A stretch of 64,000 nucleotides of DNA from Gloeopeniophorella convolvens (Eukaryota; Basidiomycota; Agaricomycetes; Russulales): assembly GCA_022496205.1 (NCBI GenBank), contig WTXD01000022.1, positions 310,001-374,000 of the forward strand. The letters are read 5' to 3'. Below are positions 19,941 to 32,098 of the stretch, piece by piece. A program made the position numbers and the translations under genes. The notes beneath the pieces are model-generated. The model was not told where the DNA came from. It did not search any database and saw only the letters and a program-made list of their open reading frames with translations. Each line of letters starts with the position of its first letter. The stretch's first letter is position 1.

Positions 19941-22900
19941 ATGGGTGTCAAGTCTCTCTGGGATCTGCTCACGCCACTCGGTCGCCCCGTCTTGTGAGAC
20001 ACCGCCCCTCTCTCTCTCTCTGCATTCGCGGGTGCTGAAGCGGTCCCCGTGGCAAGGCTAGAGACAATGGAGGGCAAGGCGCTCGCGATCGACTCCAGCA
20101 TCTGGATCTACCAGTTCCAGGCGACGATGCGCGACAAGGAGGGCAAGGCGCTCGTCAACGCGCACGTCCTCGGCTTCCTGCGCCGCATCTCCAAGCTCCT
20201 CTTCTACGGCATCAAGCCCGTCTTCGTCTTCGACGGCGGCGCGCCCGCGCTCAAGCGCAACACCATCGTGCGTCCTGCTGTGACACCGCGACGGCTCCTG
20301 CTGACGCACGCACGCGCAGGCCGAGCGCAAGAGGAAGAAGAGCGGCGCGGCGCTCAGCCACGCCAAAGTCGCGGAGCGGCTCCTCGCCGCGCAGCTGCGC
20401 CGCGAGGCTGTGGGCCAGGCGCAGGCGCAAAAGTGCGTCGCCAGACGCGCGCACGGCGCCGTTCGTTCCGCTCACGTCTGGCCGCCGCTGCAGATCTGCG
20501 CGCTCAGCAAAGGGAAAGGGCAAGGCGCCCGCGGGGCCCGTCACGATCGACGAGAACACGGTGTATCTCGAAGACCTGACCGGCGACGCGCCCAAGACGC
20601 CCCGGGAGCCCAAGACGCCGACGCAGAAGGACAGCGACGCGCCGCGCGCACCGGGGCCATCCCCGTTCTCCGCGTCCAAGAACCGCTGGCATGACCACGA
20701 CCCGTACCACCTCCCCACGGTCGACCTCGCGGCGCGCGTGGCGGACGCGACGCGCGGGGCGGCGCCGGATCCGCGGCTCGCGACGGAGGACGAGCTGCGC
20801 ACGTTCATCGAGGAGATGCGCCCGGAGGACTTTGACGTGTCCTCGCCCGCGTTCCGCGAGCTGCCGACGGAGGTGCAGTACGAGATCGTGGGCGACCTGC
20901 GGCTCAAGAGCCGGCAGACGTCGTACTCGCGCCTGCAGGCGATGCTGCGCCGCTCGCGCACGCCGCTCGACTTTTCAAAGGCGCAGATCCGCAACCTGCA
21001 GCAGCGCAACGCGCTCACGCAGCAGCTGCTCGTCACGACGGACACGATCGGCCAGGCGCACGTCGCGATCCCCGTGCGCATCGCGAGCGAGCGGAATCGG
21101 GAGTACGTGTTGATCAAGAATACGGACGGGGAGGGCGGGTGGATCCTCGGGATCCGCGACGACGGTAGCAAGGAGAACCCCATACAGATCGACCAGGACG
21201 CAGTGGCGCCGAAGGCCGAGGCGGACGACAGCGACGGGGAAATGGAGGAGGTTGCTATGTCCGTCTTGCCTCTTGTTGCCATTCCCTGGGACTGTCTCAC
21301 CGAAACGGTTACAGACCTGCACAAACATCACTTGACGGCGACCTTCGCGAATTCCAGGGGCGCATGGCCCTGGCGGGCATCGGCAAACGGAGGACATCCA
21401 AGAACCTGACGCCGCTCAGGACGCGGCCGCCGAAAAAGAAGCAGAAGTCCCAGCCGCTCTTCGACTTTGACGGCGACGAGGAGATCCTCCCGGTCCGGCC
21501 TCTCGACGGTGACGACCCGGCCATGCAGCTCGCTGTGCAGGAGTCCCTGGAGGCTCAGGAAGCAGCTGATCTTCGGCGTGCTCTGGAGGCTTCGCGGAGC
21601 GAGCTGCAGGAGGCCTCCGTCGAAGGCACGTCCGACGCTGCAGCCTTGAGGTGCTGGAGCCGGACCGCGCCGGAGATCTCTCGGATGGCGGCGAGCTGCA
21701 CGTCCCGGGACGCCTCGAGACCGCCCTGGCAATCGCGAATGCGGGGCCGACGCCCAAGGCCATCTCGATGATCAGCAAGATTTCGCCTGTGCTCCCCGAG
21801 ACCGAAACGTCTATATTCGGAAAGCCCAAGATCTTGCTCGGCCGCATAGAGTCTCCTTCTCCTGAGCCCAGCGAAGACGCCGGGCTCGAGTACCTCGACG
21901 ATGCACCTGAAATTAGACCAGTTTCTCCAATCGTTGTCTCTCCTGCAACACCGAAGGCCACGCCCTTCCCTCTCGAGCGTACCCCTCCGTCGGCAGCCGC
22001 GGAAGTGTTGCTTCCTCTGGAACCCCTGCAAGAGGCTGTCGAAATTATCGGTGACTCGGAAGATGACATGGAGGATATGGAACCTGTTCTCCCTCTCCCG
22101 ATTCCAAGGCCTGATGTAGCGCCTCCCGTGGCGGTACCCGACTCCCTCGAGGAGAGTGTATCTATCCATGAATTCAGCAAAGTTGCGCATGTTCGCTTTG
22201 AGGATGATATCGTTTCAGTCTCAGCAAGCCCACCCGCCGCCCCATCGCCGCTTCCAAAGCCACAGATGCAACAAGCACACGATGGACCTATGCCTCCTGA
22301 ACTCGATCAGTCTGACGAAGAAAGACCCATCAGCGATTGGTCCCGTTCGCCGTCTCCAGTTGCAGATGCACTGCCCGCGCCAGAAGCATCAACTTCTACA
22401 GCGCCGGCAGTGGATCAATCGTGGGACGCCGCACAGGAGATGGATGCACACGCCGAGGAGGGCGAGTTCGCCCGTTTCCTATCCCAGGTCAAAGGGAAGG
22501 ACCTCGACGACGTCCGCCGTGAGATAGATGACGAAATCAAGACGCTCAACCAGCAAAAGAAGGCAGCCATGCGCGATTCGGACGACATCACGCAGCACAT
22601 GATAGCGCAGATCATGGTCAGCGTCCTGGCCAACCTCGCGCGCCCCGCGCTCACGCTGCGCTAACCACAGGTCATGCTTCGCCTGTTCGGCATCCCGTAC
22701 ATCACGGCGCCGATGGAAGCGGAGGCGCAGTGCGCCGCGCTCGTGCAGCTCGGGCTCGTCGAGGGCATCATCACGGACGACTCGGACGTGTTCCTGTTCG
22801 GCGGCGCGCGTGTGTACAAGAACATGTTCAACCAGTCTAAGACGGTCGAGTGCTTCTTCCTCGCGGACTTTGCGCGCGAGCTCGGGCTCGACCGTGCCGC

Positions 22901-24095
22901 GCTCGTCGAGCTCGCGTACCTCCTCGGCAGCGACTACGTCGAGGGCCTCCCCGGCGTCGGCCCCGTCGTCGCGATGGAGCTGCTCAAGGAGTTCCCGGGC
23001 CCGGACGGGCTACTCCAGTTCAAGGAGTGGTGGCAGCGCGTGCAGACGGGGCGCGACAGCGCGGCCGACACGCGCAGCAAGTTTCGACAGCGCTTCGTGC
23101 GTGCCGTCGTGCTCGTTGGCACACCCGCCCTGGCTGACACGCGCCCAGAAAAAGAAGTTCAAGACGCTTTACATTGCCGACGACTGGCCGAACCCTGCGG
23201 TGGTGCGTGTCGCGTCGACGCCCGCCCGCCCCGCAGCCGCTGATAGACCGTCGCCTGCGTGCGCAGCGCGAGGCGTACTACAAGCCGGCCGTCGACGACT
23301 CGGAGGAGCCCTTCAAGTGGGGCCTCCCGGACCTCGACGGGCTCCGCGAGTAAGTACACCCCACGCGCCGGGCCTTCCTTAGCGCTGACCACGTGGGCCG
23401 CCGCCGGCGCAGCCTCTTCCTGCAGGAGCTGGGCTGGAGCCAGTCCAAAGTGGAGGAGCTGCTCCTGCCGATCATCCAGAAGATGCAGAAACGTAACCAG
23501 GTGCGCCGCACGTCCTCGTGCCCCCGCGGAGATTATCGAGCGCGTACCAACGGGACGTGGCGATACAGGCACAGGCCCTGAACAAACAGGGCAACCTCAA
23601 GGAATACTTTGATGTTGGCGCGGGCGGCGGCGCCGCGCCGCGCAACCGCAAGACGTACGCGAGCAAGCGCCTCCAACAGGTCGTGAACGACTTTCGCGCG
23701 CAGAAACAGCGGCGCGCGACGGGCGCGGACGCGGGCGCGGCGGAGACGGAGTCGTCGTCTGCGTCTGGGTCGTCTGGCGCGGGCGGCGCAGCACCGGTGC
23801 CGGCACCGGCGAAGCGCGGTAGGGGTCGCGGGCCCCCGCGGGGAGGCACTACCCGGGCGCGCGGGCGGGGGCGCGCACGTGGTGCACGTGCGGGGGCGTC
23901 GCGCAAGCGCAAGCGGGGCGCGTCGCCAGAGGAGGACAACGAGGCGGAGGAGAGCGACGCGGGGGCACGCCCCCGCCCCCGCCGAGCGGGACGGCGTCGC
24001 GCCCTCGTCCTCGTCCGCGAGCGCGGGCGGCGTTCAAGGGCAAGGGCCCGGAGCAGGCTGTAGATCCGCAGGCTGCGAGCGAGGAGGATAATTGA
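19941..24095 (+). CDS. RAD2: XPG/Rad2 nucleotide-excision-repair endonuclease
   Basis: Structure-specific nuclease making the 3' incision in nucleotide excision repair. The N region starts MGVKSLWDLLTPLGRP and continues MEGKALAIDSSIWIYQF, with the catalytic Asp in FVFDGGAPALKR. A long acidic spacer has ubiquitin-interaction-like helices (MQLAVQESLEAQEAADLRR). The I region has GIPYITAPMEAEAQCAAL, GIITDDSDVFLFG and the helix-two-turn-helix LLGSDYVEGLPGVGPVVA, so all catalytic acidic residues are present. C-terminally come a PIP-box-like QGNLKEYFDV and a basic NLS-like SRKRKRG. At least nine exons. The frame changes between about 21,604 and 21,650 without a usable intron, and again possibly near 23,960-24,000, so the true stop may be TGA 24,093-24,095 (ending AASEEDN) rather than TAG 24,061-24,063. 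Identity is firm; C-terminus uncertain. Confidence 0.9.
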
Positions 24096-26141
24096 TCTTG
24101 CTCTAGACGGTATATAATTGCGACGCGTGTTGCGATATAGTCTTATCGCGTCTTGTTCATAATAATACTAGACTCGTACAGTTCTGAGCCCTGGCCTTGT
24201 GCTGCTGTAACGCCAAGGGGGCTGTGTGCATGAGTGCGCTCGTAATTTCAGACTCTTGGCTGCTCGGAATCCCGGACTTGCCACAACCGTCGCACCGCGT
24301 GCGCAGCTACATAATTACGGAGAACCACCTCCAAGGAAACTTCGGTGCGCCGACAGTCGCTTGGAAGTTCAGAGACACCGCGTCTGATCAATTATTGGCA
24401 GACGCTCGCAAGCGACTTGCACGATAATGGACGCGACGCGGAGCCATAGCCAGGTTCGCGAGGGGAGCTCATCACGTGCGCGCGCGATGCGCAGGCAAGC
24501 TGCAGAACTTCCCAGCCACGCAGATTCAAACGGCGACTTGCCTGCCAATACGCGAGATGCCGTCGGCGATCCCGGTGGCAGCCTCGTGCCCGCGCGGGCG
24601 CGCGCGGCGGCCTATCTGAGCAGCTTTGGTGGAGCGGCATGCACTGCCTGCCAGTGGTGGCGCCGGGCCTTCGCCTCGAGTCCGGGCGCAGCGGACCCAG
24701 AACAGCGGTTTGCGGCGTGCGCGCGATGCGGTGCGACGCGACGCGACGCGACGCGACGCGACGTGTGGTCCTGCAGGGTGGCGAGGCGTGGCTGCAGGCG
24801 CCCGGATCTTCAATTCTTCTCTGGGGAGCCGTCCCTTTCACACAACCTCATTATGATGTCGTTGATTGCGAGGCAAAGACTGTATGTAAGTATGTATACA
24901 GTATGTGGGGCTGTTAGCAACGGTGCTAGGTCCCACCCGCCTCAGCGCCGCGTTTGAGTGCCTGTTTTTGACTTGAGGGGGGCGCTGCGAGAAATTGAAT
25001 GGCAAACAAAGTTAGACCTGCCAGTTGCCAGTCATAGCATAGCGTCCATGGGTAAGCAGACAGCGTTGCGTGGGTGGGGTTTCGTAACGGCCTGATAATT
25101 TGCCGCGAGCAGACTACAGATAGAATAGCCGACTGCGTACGAATCGCAGCGAATGGAGAGGTTCAATGTGATCATGGAAGCTGGAAGGTCGAGAAGTTTT
25201 GGAGGCAGGTGGCGTCCAGCGCGATGGTCGGAAGGCGAATTTTCCCCGTGTAGACAAGGGTAGAGAGCCTTCTCTGGCTTAACGTGACAGTGGCTCCGTG
25301 CGACTCGCTCTAGGCGCCGTGTATCGCGTATCTGGGATGCCTTGGCACCTGCCCCCTGGGCTAGACCTTCCAATTTGAAGTGTAGGGCCGCGCAATGGAA
25401 ACCTACGTGGCCTACGCCCACGACGCACGCCGGCACATGATTCAAGCATATCCAGGCACTGCTGCGCGCTGGCGCAGACTTGCAAGGAATTTCCCGGAAT
25501 TGCACGTCGCAACGAGAGCATGGTCCATTTCGAGGGGCAGGAGAACTGGGAGATGAATTCAGTCTAGACATGACATGACGTTATGAGAGATTAGTTTTTG
25601 GCGCGGCTCGTGCCATGGAGGATCGAATGGAGCGGCGAGTCTCGATACTGTCAGAAAGTCGACCCGGCGGCAAGCCCGGGCTTACAGAAGGTCATGCATC
25701 ACGTTGATGACGACCCAATGCGCTGGCGACGTGTCATTCAAACGCTCAGTGCACGTTGATAGTGAATATGAGCCGTCGAAGCGTGGAATTTTACAGGAAC
25801 GGGGGTGGTGACTTTGTGTGCAAGCGGCATCAACGAACTGTGTGAATGATATTTTCTGCGCGCGTTCTGACGTCGAAGGTCCGCACGAGAAGAGGTGGGT
25901 CCGTGGCCGCAAATGAAAGAGAGCCGGATGCCGTGATGTTGATGTAGACTTGAGGCTGACAGTTCAGGCATGCGCATTTGCTGGGCTTGCAACGCAGACG
26001 TGCGACGTACGGGACGCGGGACTCGAGACCGATGGCGAACCCGTCAAGCCGTGTCCAGGCCAGAAATGGACAGCACCGAGGCACACACGGCGATGCAGTG
26101 AGTACGAGTGTGATATGTAAACGATGATAGCTACGGAACGG
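24096..26141. other. Gene-poor 2 kb block
   Basis: No frame here looks like a conserved protein and none shows a consistent exon series. It contains a short tandem repeat (24,733-24,762). No terminal repeats of a mobile element were found by eye. Confidence 0.5.
24733..24762. repeat. Pentanucleotide tandem repeat, GCGAC x6
   Basis: Six perfect GCGAC units, flanked by degenerate GCGATGCGGT on the left and GTGTGG on the right. Confidence 0.9.
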
Positions 26142-26716
26142 TCAATCTTCTTCCTCCAAGGCCTCCACGTTGGCCTGGGCGGCAAGACGCCGATTAGATG
26201 CCCGGTTTACGGTGTGCAACGGGGACGATGAGACCCACCTTGTTCTCCTCAAGACCCCCGAGCTCCTTCACAAGGCCATTGAAGGGGTATTGACGAGGAA
26301 CAGCAGGCCGGTCGGGCACGAGGGCGTAGCGGCAGAGGAGGCCAAATGTGACGAAGCCGGTGAGGGCGATGGCAAAGTGGTTCAGGGCGGTGGATGGCGG
26401 GACATGAGGCGCGTCGGGACCCCACATAGAGTACATCTCTTCGCGCTCGTGCATCTAGTAGAGGTTCAGTATGGCATGCGGGTCAGGGCGCAACGGAAGT
26501 GAGTGGCACCGTGTCGCCAAAGTTGCGCCTCATCTGGATGTCCCACCAGCCTTTGGGTGGCAGGTTTTGCCTGAACTCGTTGGGGAGTTGCGGGTAGCCA
26601 TTCAGCTGAGGGTCGACCTCCTTGGCTGTGGCGGTCGCGTATGTGCGGGAGAGGTGAGAGCGCGGAAGAGCGCCGGCAGGTGTGCGGAGGCTCGCTCTGA
26701 GTGCGTGCAAGCTCAT
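26142..26716 (-). CDS. NDUFB8: NADH:ubiquinone oxidoreductase subunit, NDUFB8 type
   Basis: Accessory membrane subunit of mitochondrial complex I. About 152 aa in three exons. The N-terminus MSLHALRASLRTPAGALP with RTYAT before the mature part is a typical mitochondrial presequence. Family blocks: LNGYPQLPNEFRQNLPP, GWWDIQMRRNFGDT, then after an intron MHEREEMYSMWGPD, and one membrane helix (FAIALTGFVTFGLLCRYAL), ending in the last exon ANVEALEEED. The start at 26,716 is chosen over an upstream ATG at 26,866 because only the downstream one leads directly into the presequence. Divergent to the methyltransferase gene. Confidence 0.88.
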
Positions 26717-27055
26717 CGTCGTCGTCGTCGTTGGAGGGAGGCGGCGTCGGCCGGGATAGGCCGGATGGGTCCCGGAGGATCGGGACGGGGGGCGCCGGGA
26801 GGCTGAGGCTGAAGGAGATCTGGGAGTCCCGATGCGGGCATGTGGGAAAGACGAGTAAAATTCCAATGTCCGTAAGCGGGATGGCGGGACGAGAAATTGG
26901 AGAGGGGCGGGGGCGCTGATTGGGAATTAGGGTCCTGGTAGCTGGCGCGTTAACGCGAAGCCTCGTGCGGACTCCTTATTTCGGATGGACACTTGCCCCC
27001 TCGGGCTGGAGAAGACGTCTGTCTCTTCTCTTGTAGCTCCCTGAACTCGCTTCTC
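26717..27055. other. Divergent promoter region NDUFB8/methyltransferase
   Basis: 339 bp between two divergent start codons. No TATA box or known operator recognised. Confidence 0.4.
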
Positions 27056-29104
27056 ATGGCGCGCAAACACGAACCGGCTGTCCCTTTCTTCTCGTCTCCT
27101 TCCCATCCCTCTGTCGCGCTGTATCAAGACATGGGCTATGGCCTCCGCAAGGATCCCTCTCAGAGACGCCGTGTCTTCCGCGCTCCCCTCGTAAATCAGG
27201 ATCCCTTCCGCGACTTGTCCGTCTCTTCGCTTCACCTCGGACTTGTCGCGCGTTACAACTGACTCCCAATGCAGGAACACTTGGGACAGCATGTTCATGG
27301 AGCGCCTTATAGGCGACATTGCAATGCACCGTCCAACCAGTCCACCAAACTCTGTCCTGGCCCTTGGCAATGGCTCTGAATATTGGGCTCTCAACGCCGC
27401 GCAGAAGTGGCCGGTGTGTAACATAGTGTGTTGTTTTGCGCTCGATGCTCACGCCTTTCAGAGGTGCCGGATCGCTGCACACGGTCTGCTTAGCACGCGC
27501 AGCGGCGACCTGACCGCTCTCCTTCGACTCCGCGGCCTTGCGGACCGTGTCACCCACGTTCAGGGGGATCCTTCGTATGTCTCAACACCTCATATATGCT
27601 ACTCCTTCAGCTGACTCTGCTCTCTAGAAAGGGCCTGCATCTTGACTACTCTAACAATACATTCGACATGGTGCGACTTTCCTACTGCTCTCTCAACCTA
27701 GCCGAGACGGAGGTCAGTACCCACCCGCGCTCACACCTATCTCGTCTCTAACCGCCGACACAGTGGTTCGTGTTCTTGCAGGTCCGCGTGCTCGTCCTAC
27801 TACTTCGCCGCCGTCTCTGAGTTAACGACCCCCTCCCTCAGGAAGTTAACCGTGTCATGAAACCTGGCGGCGTGCTAGAGGTATATGCGTGCATGCGTCG
27901 CCTTCGAGACCACCGCTTATGCCGTGATCTGCCAGATTATGGAGGAAGATTTCCTATTCCCGGGCCGCGGATCACTGGACCCAGGAGCAGGAACAGGAGC
28001 AGGAGCAGGGGTCAAGCTCTCTGCTGTGCACCAGCACCCGCTTCAGCAGCAGAGCGCGTCTTCTACCAGCACGCTCGTCGGCTCCCAACCTGCACTTCTC
28101 GATCCAGACACGATCTCTATCGAGACCACGAAGGGCATCCCCTTTTCTCCACTCAAGCGTATGCGGTCGAATAATGGAGAGTGGGAGCCCGCCTCCATCT
28201 CCCTGCCGCCTCCACAGTTTGATATTCACCCGTTCGAACACTCAAGACTGGCGCGAGCATGGGACGAGATGCTCACATCAAGGTGGATCTCGGGGCACAC
28301 AACCTCGGTGCTGTCCCTCTACCTCTCGGCCATCTTTGAGACTTTTCGCGCGCTCCCACCTCTCGAAATCTCCTTGCCACCCAGCTCCGTTGTACAGCCT
28401 TCGGAATCTCAATTGCGAATGATGATCGATCCCGAGCCCTTCCGACACCTCGCGCACCTCAATGTCAGCAACGACGGCGACGCCCCCTGCTCGTGCGTAC
28501 CAGATAGCGAAGCACCGCCGCATTTTATCCCGTCGCACCCTCACATGCATTTGGCTCGCACGGTCGCCCTCGTGAGCGGCTGCAAAACTGCGGTCTGGGA
28601 GGGGTACAACAAGCTGTATAAGAACGACCCTGCCAGGATGCCTCGTTTGGTCAGGAACCACAATGGTGAACTGGTCCCTGAGATCAGCGAACAAGGCCTG
28701 CGCGAAGAGTTTGAAGACCACTGGGTCAATTGGGAATGGTCCGTCCTTTTGGTTCGCTTCGCGCCATATCGAGCTAATGAGAGCATGTCTCACTCAGTGA
28801 CATGCGGTCGCGTATCAATTTGCATGCACTCACCCAAGCGCATCTCAGGTGGCCGGAGACTTTTTCCACAGAGGTGGATTCGGAGTCGGCTCAAGCACTA
28901 TGGCTGAAGAACGTGGAGAATCACATTCCAGAGCCACCGCAATCAGGCAAACGGGAGGTATTCCGATGCGTACGAGGCTTCGTCGCGTGGAAATTCCGCG
29001 GGGGAGGAGGCACTCCCGAGCCGGGGGCGGTGGGGGTCAGCGCGCGGCCTTCCCTCGGCGGGGGAGGGGGAAGCCGCAGCCTCGCGTCGTTCCAGTTATC
29101 TTAG
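27056..29104 (+). CDS. SAM-methyltransferase-like protein, degenerate motif I
   Basis: Rossmann-type methyltransferase fold. The N-terminal blocks DMGYGLRKDPSQRRRVF and FMERLIGDIAMHRPTSPP lead to the motif I region VLALGNGSEYWALNAAQKWP, then LDYSNNTFDMVRLSYC, then EVNRVMKPGGVLE and IMEEDFLFPG, an order seen in fungal class I methyltransferases. Motif I is degenerate: the usual GxGxG reads GNGSE. About eight or more exons, including an 18-nt exon (27,764-27,781, WFVFLQ) between two introns. The putative 48-nt intron after KWP (27,416-27,463) has a length divisible by three and no in-frame stop, so retention would be silent. The C-terminal ~330 residues have no recognised domain. Substrate unknown; start at 27,056 less certain than the rest. 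Confidence 0.7.
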
Positions 29105-29448
29105 TTTCGTGTTTCTCTCGCGGACCTCTCTCGTCGCACTCGCATTTCTCTGCTCGCACGTATCATTGATCCATCTAGCACCCTCGCATTGCTGTACTGC
29201 TCTCTCCTAGCTACAATCTAGTTTATTCCGTAGACAGCCCCGCACATAGCGTATACCATGTTAACCTATGTTAACCTACACTTTCGTGTTCGCACACGCT
29301 GCGCACCCGCGTTTCTGTTTGCGTCCGAGAGGAGACGACGTCATGTCCTGATTGGGCCGCGCGAGTAACCGAGGCGCGCGACCAGCGCCAGCAAAGATCT
29401 AATCACATCGCCTCCTCATCTCGCCCCCATCGCCCCTCCACACACACC
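29105..29448. other. Intergenic upstream of PA2G4
   Basis: No gene. The near-direct repeat GTTAACCTATGTTAACCTA lies at about 29,260-29,278. The last 50 bp before the ATG are pyrimidine-rich, as in many highly expressed fungal genes. Confidence 0.45.
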
Positions 29449-31053
29449 ATGTCCGACACAGAAAAGCCCGCACAGACCCCCGCCGTGGAGGAAAAACCCC
29501 GCTCGACCGCAGAGGCCGACATCACAAAGTACAAGGTGCGCCACCTTTTCCGCCTTTCCTCTCCTGTCTTTTTTTTCTCACTCGGATCGCTTTTTCTTTC
29601 TCTTCTTTCTTTCTGTGTCGGGGCGGGGCAGGCTGCGGCCGACATCGTCAACGCGGCGGTGAAACGGCTCGTCGAGCTGTCCGTCGAGGGCGCCAAGGTC
29701 TCGATCTGTGCATCGAGGGCGACCGGCTCATCGAGGAGGGCACCGGCGCCGTTTATAACAAGTCGGTCAAGGGCGTCAAGGTCCCCAAGGGTGCGCGCGC
29801 GCGCGCGTGCGCATGCGTATGCGCTGCGGCTGAGGTTTGACCGTGCCCTGCAGGCCTCGCGTTCCCGACGTCCGTCTCGGTCAACAACTGCGTTGCGCAT
29901 TTCTCGCCGCTTGCGTGCGTCCGCGTCCCCCCCCGCTCACACGCGCGCCCCTCTCACTTCTTCTCTATCTACCTGCGTACGCAGCTCAGATCCGCTCTCG
30001 TCGCAGACGCTCGCCAAGGGCGACGTCGTAAAGCTGCACGTCGGCGCGCACATCGACGGCTTTGCCGCGATCAGCGCCGAGACGCTCGTCGTCGGCGCGA
30101 CGCCTGACGCGCCCGCGACGGGCCGGCGCGCGGACGCGCTGCGCGCCGCGTGGACGGCGGCGGAGGCTGCGATGCGCCTCGTGCGCGTCGGGAACAAGAA
30201 CTGGCAGGTCACGGACGCGGTCGCGAAGGTGGCCGCGGCGTGGGACTGCAAGCCCGTCGAAGGTGCGCGTTGAACAGCGACTTGGGCCTGGGCAAAGAGG
30301 GGGGCTGATGGTGCGGCGCGGGGGCAGGGATGCTGTCGTGCCAGCAGACGCAGAACGTGATCGATGGAAGAAGCGCATCATCCTGAACCCGTCCGACGGG
30401 CAGAAGAAGACTTTGAGACGGCCACGTTTGCGGAGAACGAGGTGTACGGGATCGATGTCCTCGTTTCGACTGGCGAGGATGGCAAGGTGCGTGCGGCGGC
30501 TGCTCTGTGCGCGGGCAGAGTCACTGACTGCGCGCGGGCGGGCGATAGGCGCGATTGGAGGAGTCGCGAACGACGATCTTCCAGCGCGACCACAACGTGT
30601 CGTACCAGCTCAAGAGCAAGACGGCGCGCGCGGTGTTCTCGGAAGTGCAGAAAAAGGCGGGCGCGTTCCCATTCAACGTGCGCGTGCTCGAGGACGAGAA
30701 GCGCGCGCGCATGGGGCTGCAGGAGGCCGTGCAACACAGCCTGGTCAAGCCGTACGAGGTCGTGTGCGTGCCCTCGTCGTCTGGCCCGCGAGAGGATCGG
30801 CATGTTGACAGCGCGGCGCAGGTACACGCCGTCGGGCACGTTTGTCGCCGCGTTCCACTTTACGATCGCGCTGCTCGCGGGCGGGCCCGCGCTGCTGACG
30901 CACCCGCCGGTGTGGTACAAGCCGGAGCTGGTGAAGACGGAGAAGGAGCTCGAGGACGAGGAGCTCAAGGAGCTGCTGACGCGAAAGCTGCGGGAGAACA
31001 AGAAGAACAAGAAGAAGGCCGCTGCGGGCGAGGGCGAGGCGGAGGCGAAGTGA
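29449..31053 (+). CDS. PA2G4: PA2G4/Ebp1 (Cdb4) methionine-aminopeptidase-fold protein
   Basis: Non-catalytic pita-bread-fold protein of the Ebp1/Cdb4 family, implicated in ribosome biogenesis and nucleic acid binding. Blocks: YKAAADIVNAAVKRLVELS, LCIEGDRLIEEGTGAVYNKS, LAFPTSVSVNNCVAHFSPL, GDVVKLHVGAHIDGF, ENEVYGIDVLVSTGEDGK, FPFNVRVLEDEKRARMGL and VKPYEV. It ends in a Lys-rich tail (LRENKKNKKKAA). To read these blocks in one protein, one base must be added at each of three sites: about 29,702 (before DLCIEGD), 30,367 (before KKRIILNPSD) and 30,408 (before DFETATF). Three independent deletions in one otherwise perfect gene are more likely sequence errors than real decay. A GC dinucleotide run sits in the intron near 29,795. 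Confidence 0.85.
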
Positions 31054-31259
31054 GGCGGGTGTTGCTGCTACTGCTGCCGCCGGCACGACGATGTTCTTGG
31101 GATGTTCGTGTAGGAGTGAGTGGAACGAAAGAACTGAAGCAGGTACGATTGGATAGTAGGAGTACAAGAAAAATACAGCTGCGCCGTGCGTGGGCCAGTC
31201 CTTCGTCGTCATCGCCGTCATGTACGACGGTCATCGATCTCGCGCGGGGCAAGCTGGGG

Positions 31260-31678
31260 CTACGACACGGACACGGGGCGCTGCTCGGCCTCGTCTGCGT
31301 ACTGGCTGATGGTGCGCACGACAAGGTCGACGTTTTCGAGGAAAGAGTTGAGGGTGAGGCGCGCGAGGCGCACGGTGAGCGTCGAGAAGGTGCTGGGTGC
31401 AGATGAGCGGAACACAGAAAATGCTGGGGCGTGTATGTGAAGTACGCACGCGACAAGGACGGGGCCGTCGAGGGCGAGCTGGCGGTGGACGGCATGGGGC
31501 TGGAGCTCGCGATCGACGTCGAGGGCCTGCTTGGCGATGGAGGCGTGGTGCGGGGTAGCGAACGGGACGCGGACGGAGCTGGATTATTGGCGGTGCGTAA
31601 ACGGACGGGCGCAGGTGTGCGTGGTCGCAGGGCTCACATTTTGTGCCATTCGCCCTCGCGGGGAAGAGACGCAGACAT
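31260..31678 (-). CDS. PCC1: EKC/KEOPS complex subunit Pcc1
   Basis: Small dimerising subunit of KEOPS, the complex that makes t6A37 in tRNA and affects telomeres. Three exons: 31678-31638, 31578 to about 31,478, and about 31,423-31,260 give roughly 100 aa, the usual size. Blocks: VRVPFATPHHASIAKQALDV, RELQPHAVHRQLALDGPVL and, after an intron, LARLTLNSFLENVDLVVRTI. The pattern hydrophobic-PF-x-A...L-x-x-D-x-E and the LxVNSFL-like helix are diagnostic. Convergent with PA2G4, the stops being about 206 bp apart. Confidence 0.85.
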
Positions 31679-32098
31679 GGCGGACAAGGTCCAAGTACTA
31701 CCCCCGGGCCGTGTTCCCGGGGTCCGTCTAACAGCATCCGATTAATATTGTTACCTTAGTACTTAGTACCAAGTACTACTACTTACTTACAACTCACACT
31801 TACTCAAATTTAACAGCGTCGCGGTTGCCGCCTCGCGTCTGCCTCTCCATCGATCTGCTGATGTCGACAGGATCGACAACCGCAGACGCGTGTGCCCCGC
31901 TCGCCCTATGACAATCTGACCTGCCGTCTTGCTCCGTGCGCGCCGCCTGGCGCTGCACGTGTGCTTTGGAGAGGAGAAGCGACTCCCCGCTCCACCGTGG
32001 CCGCTCTGCTTAAGTGCGAACGCCCCATACCACACACCTCCTGCTGGCTTGCCTCATCACTCCATCACCACTATCCCTGCCTCGCTCCCTTCCTGGAA
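31679..32098. other. Divergent promoter region PCC1/kinase-like gene
   Basis: No gene recognised. Near 31,755-31,785 the AGTACT-rich stretch (TTAGTACTTAGTACCAAGTA) forms overlapping short palindromes. Confidence 0.4.

Noticed and set aside
24197..24427. 76-codon plus-strand ORF in the gene-poor block
   Set aside because: No conserved pattern, no splice partners and unremarkable composition.
29449..31053. Programmed ribosomal frameshifting in PA2G4
   Set aside because: Three unrelated sites without slippery sequences, in a family not known to frameshift; sequence error is simpler.
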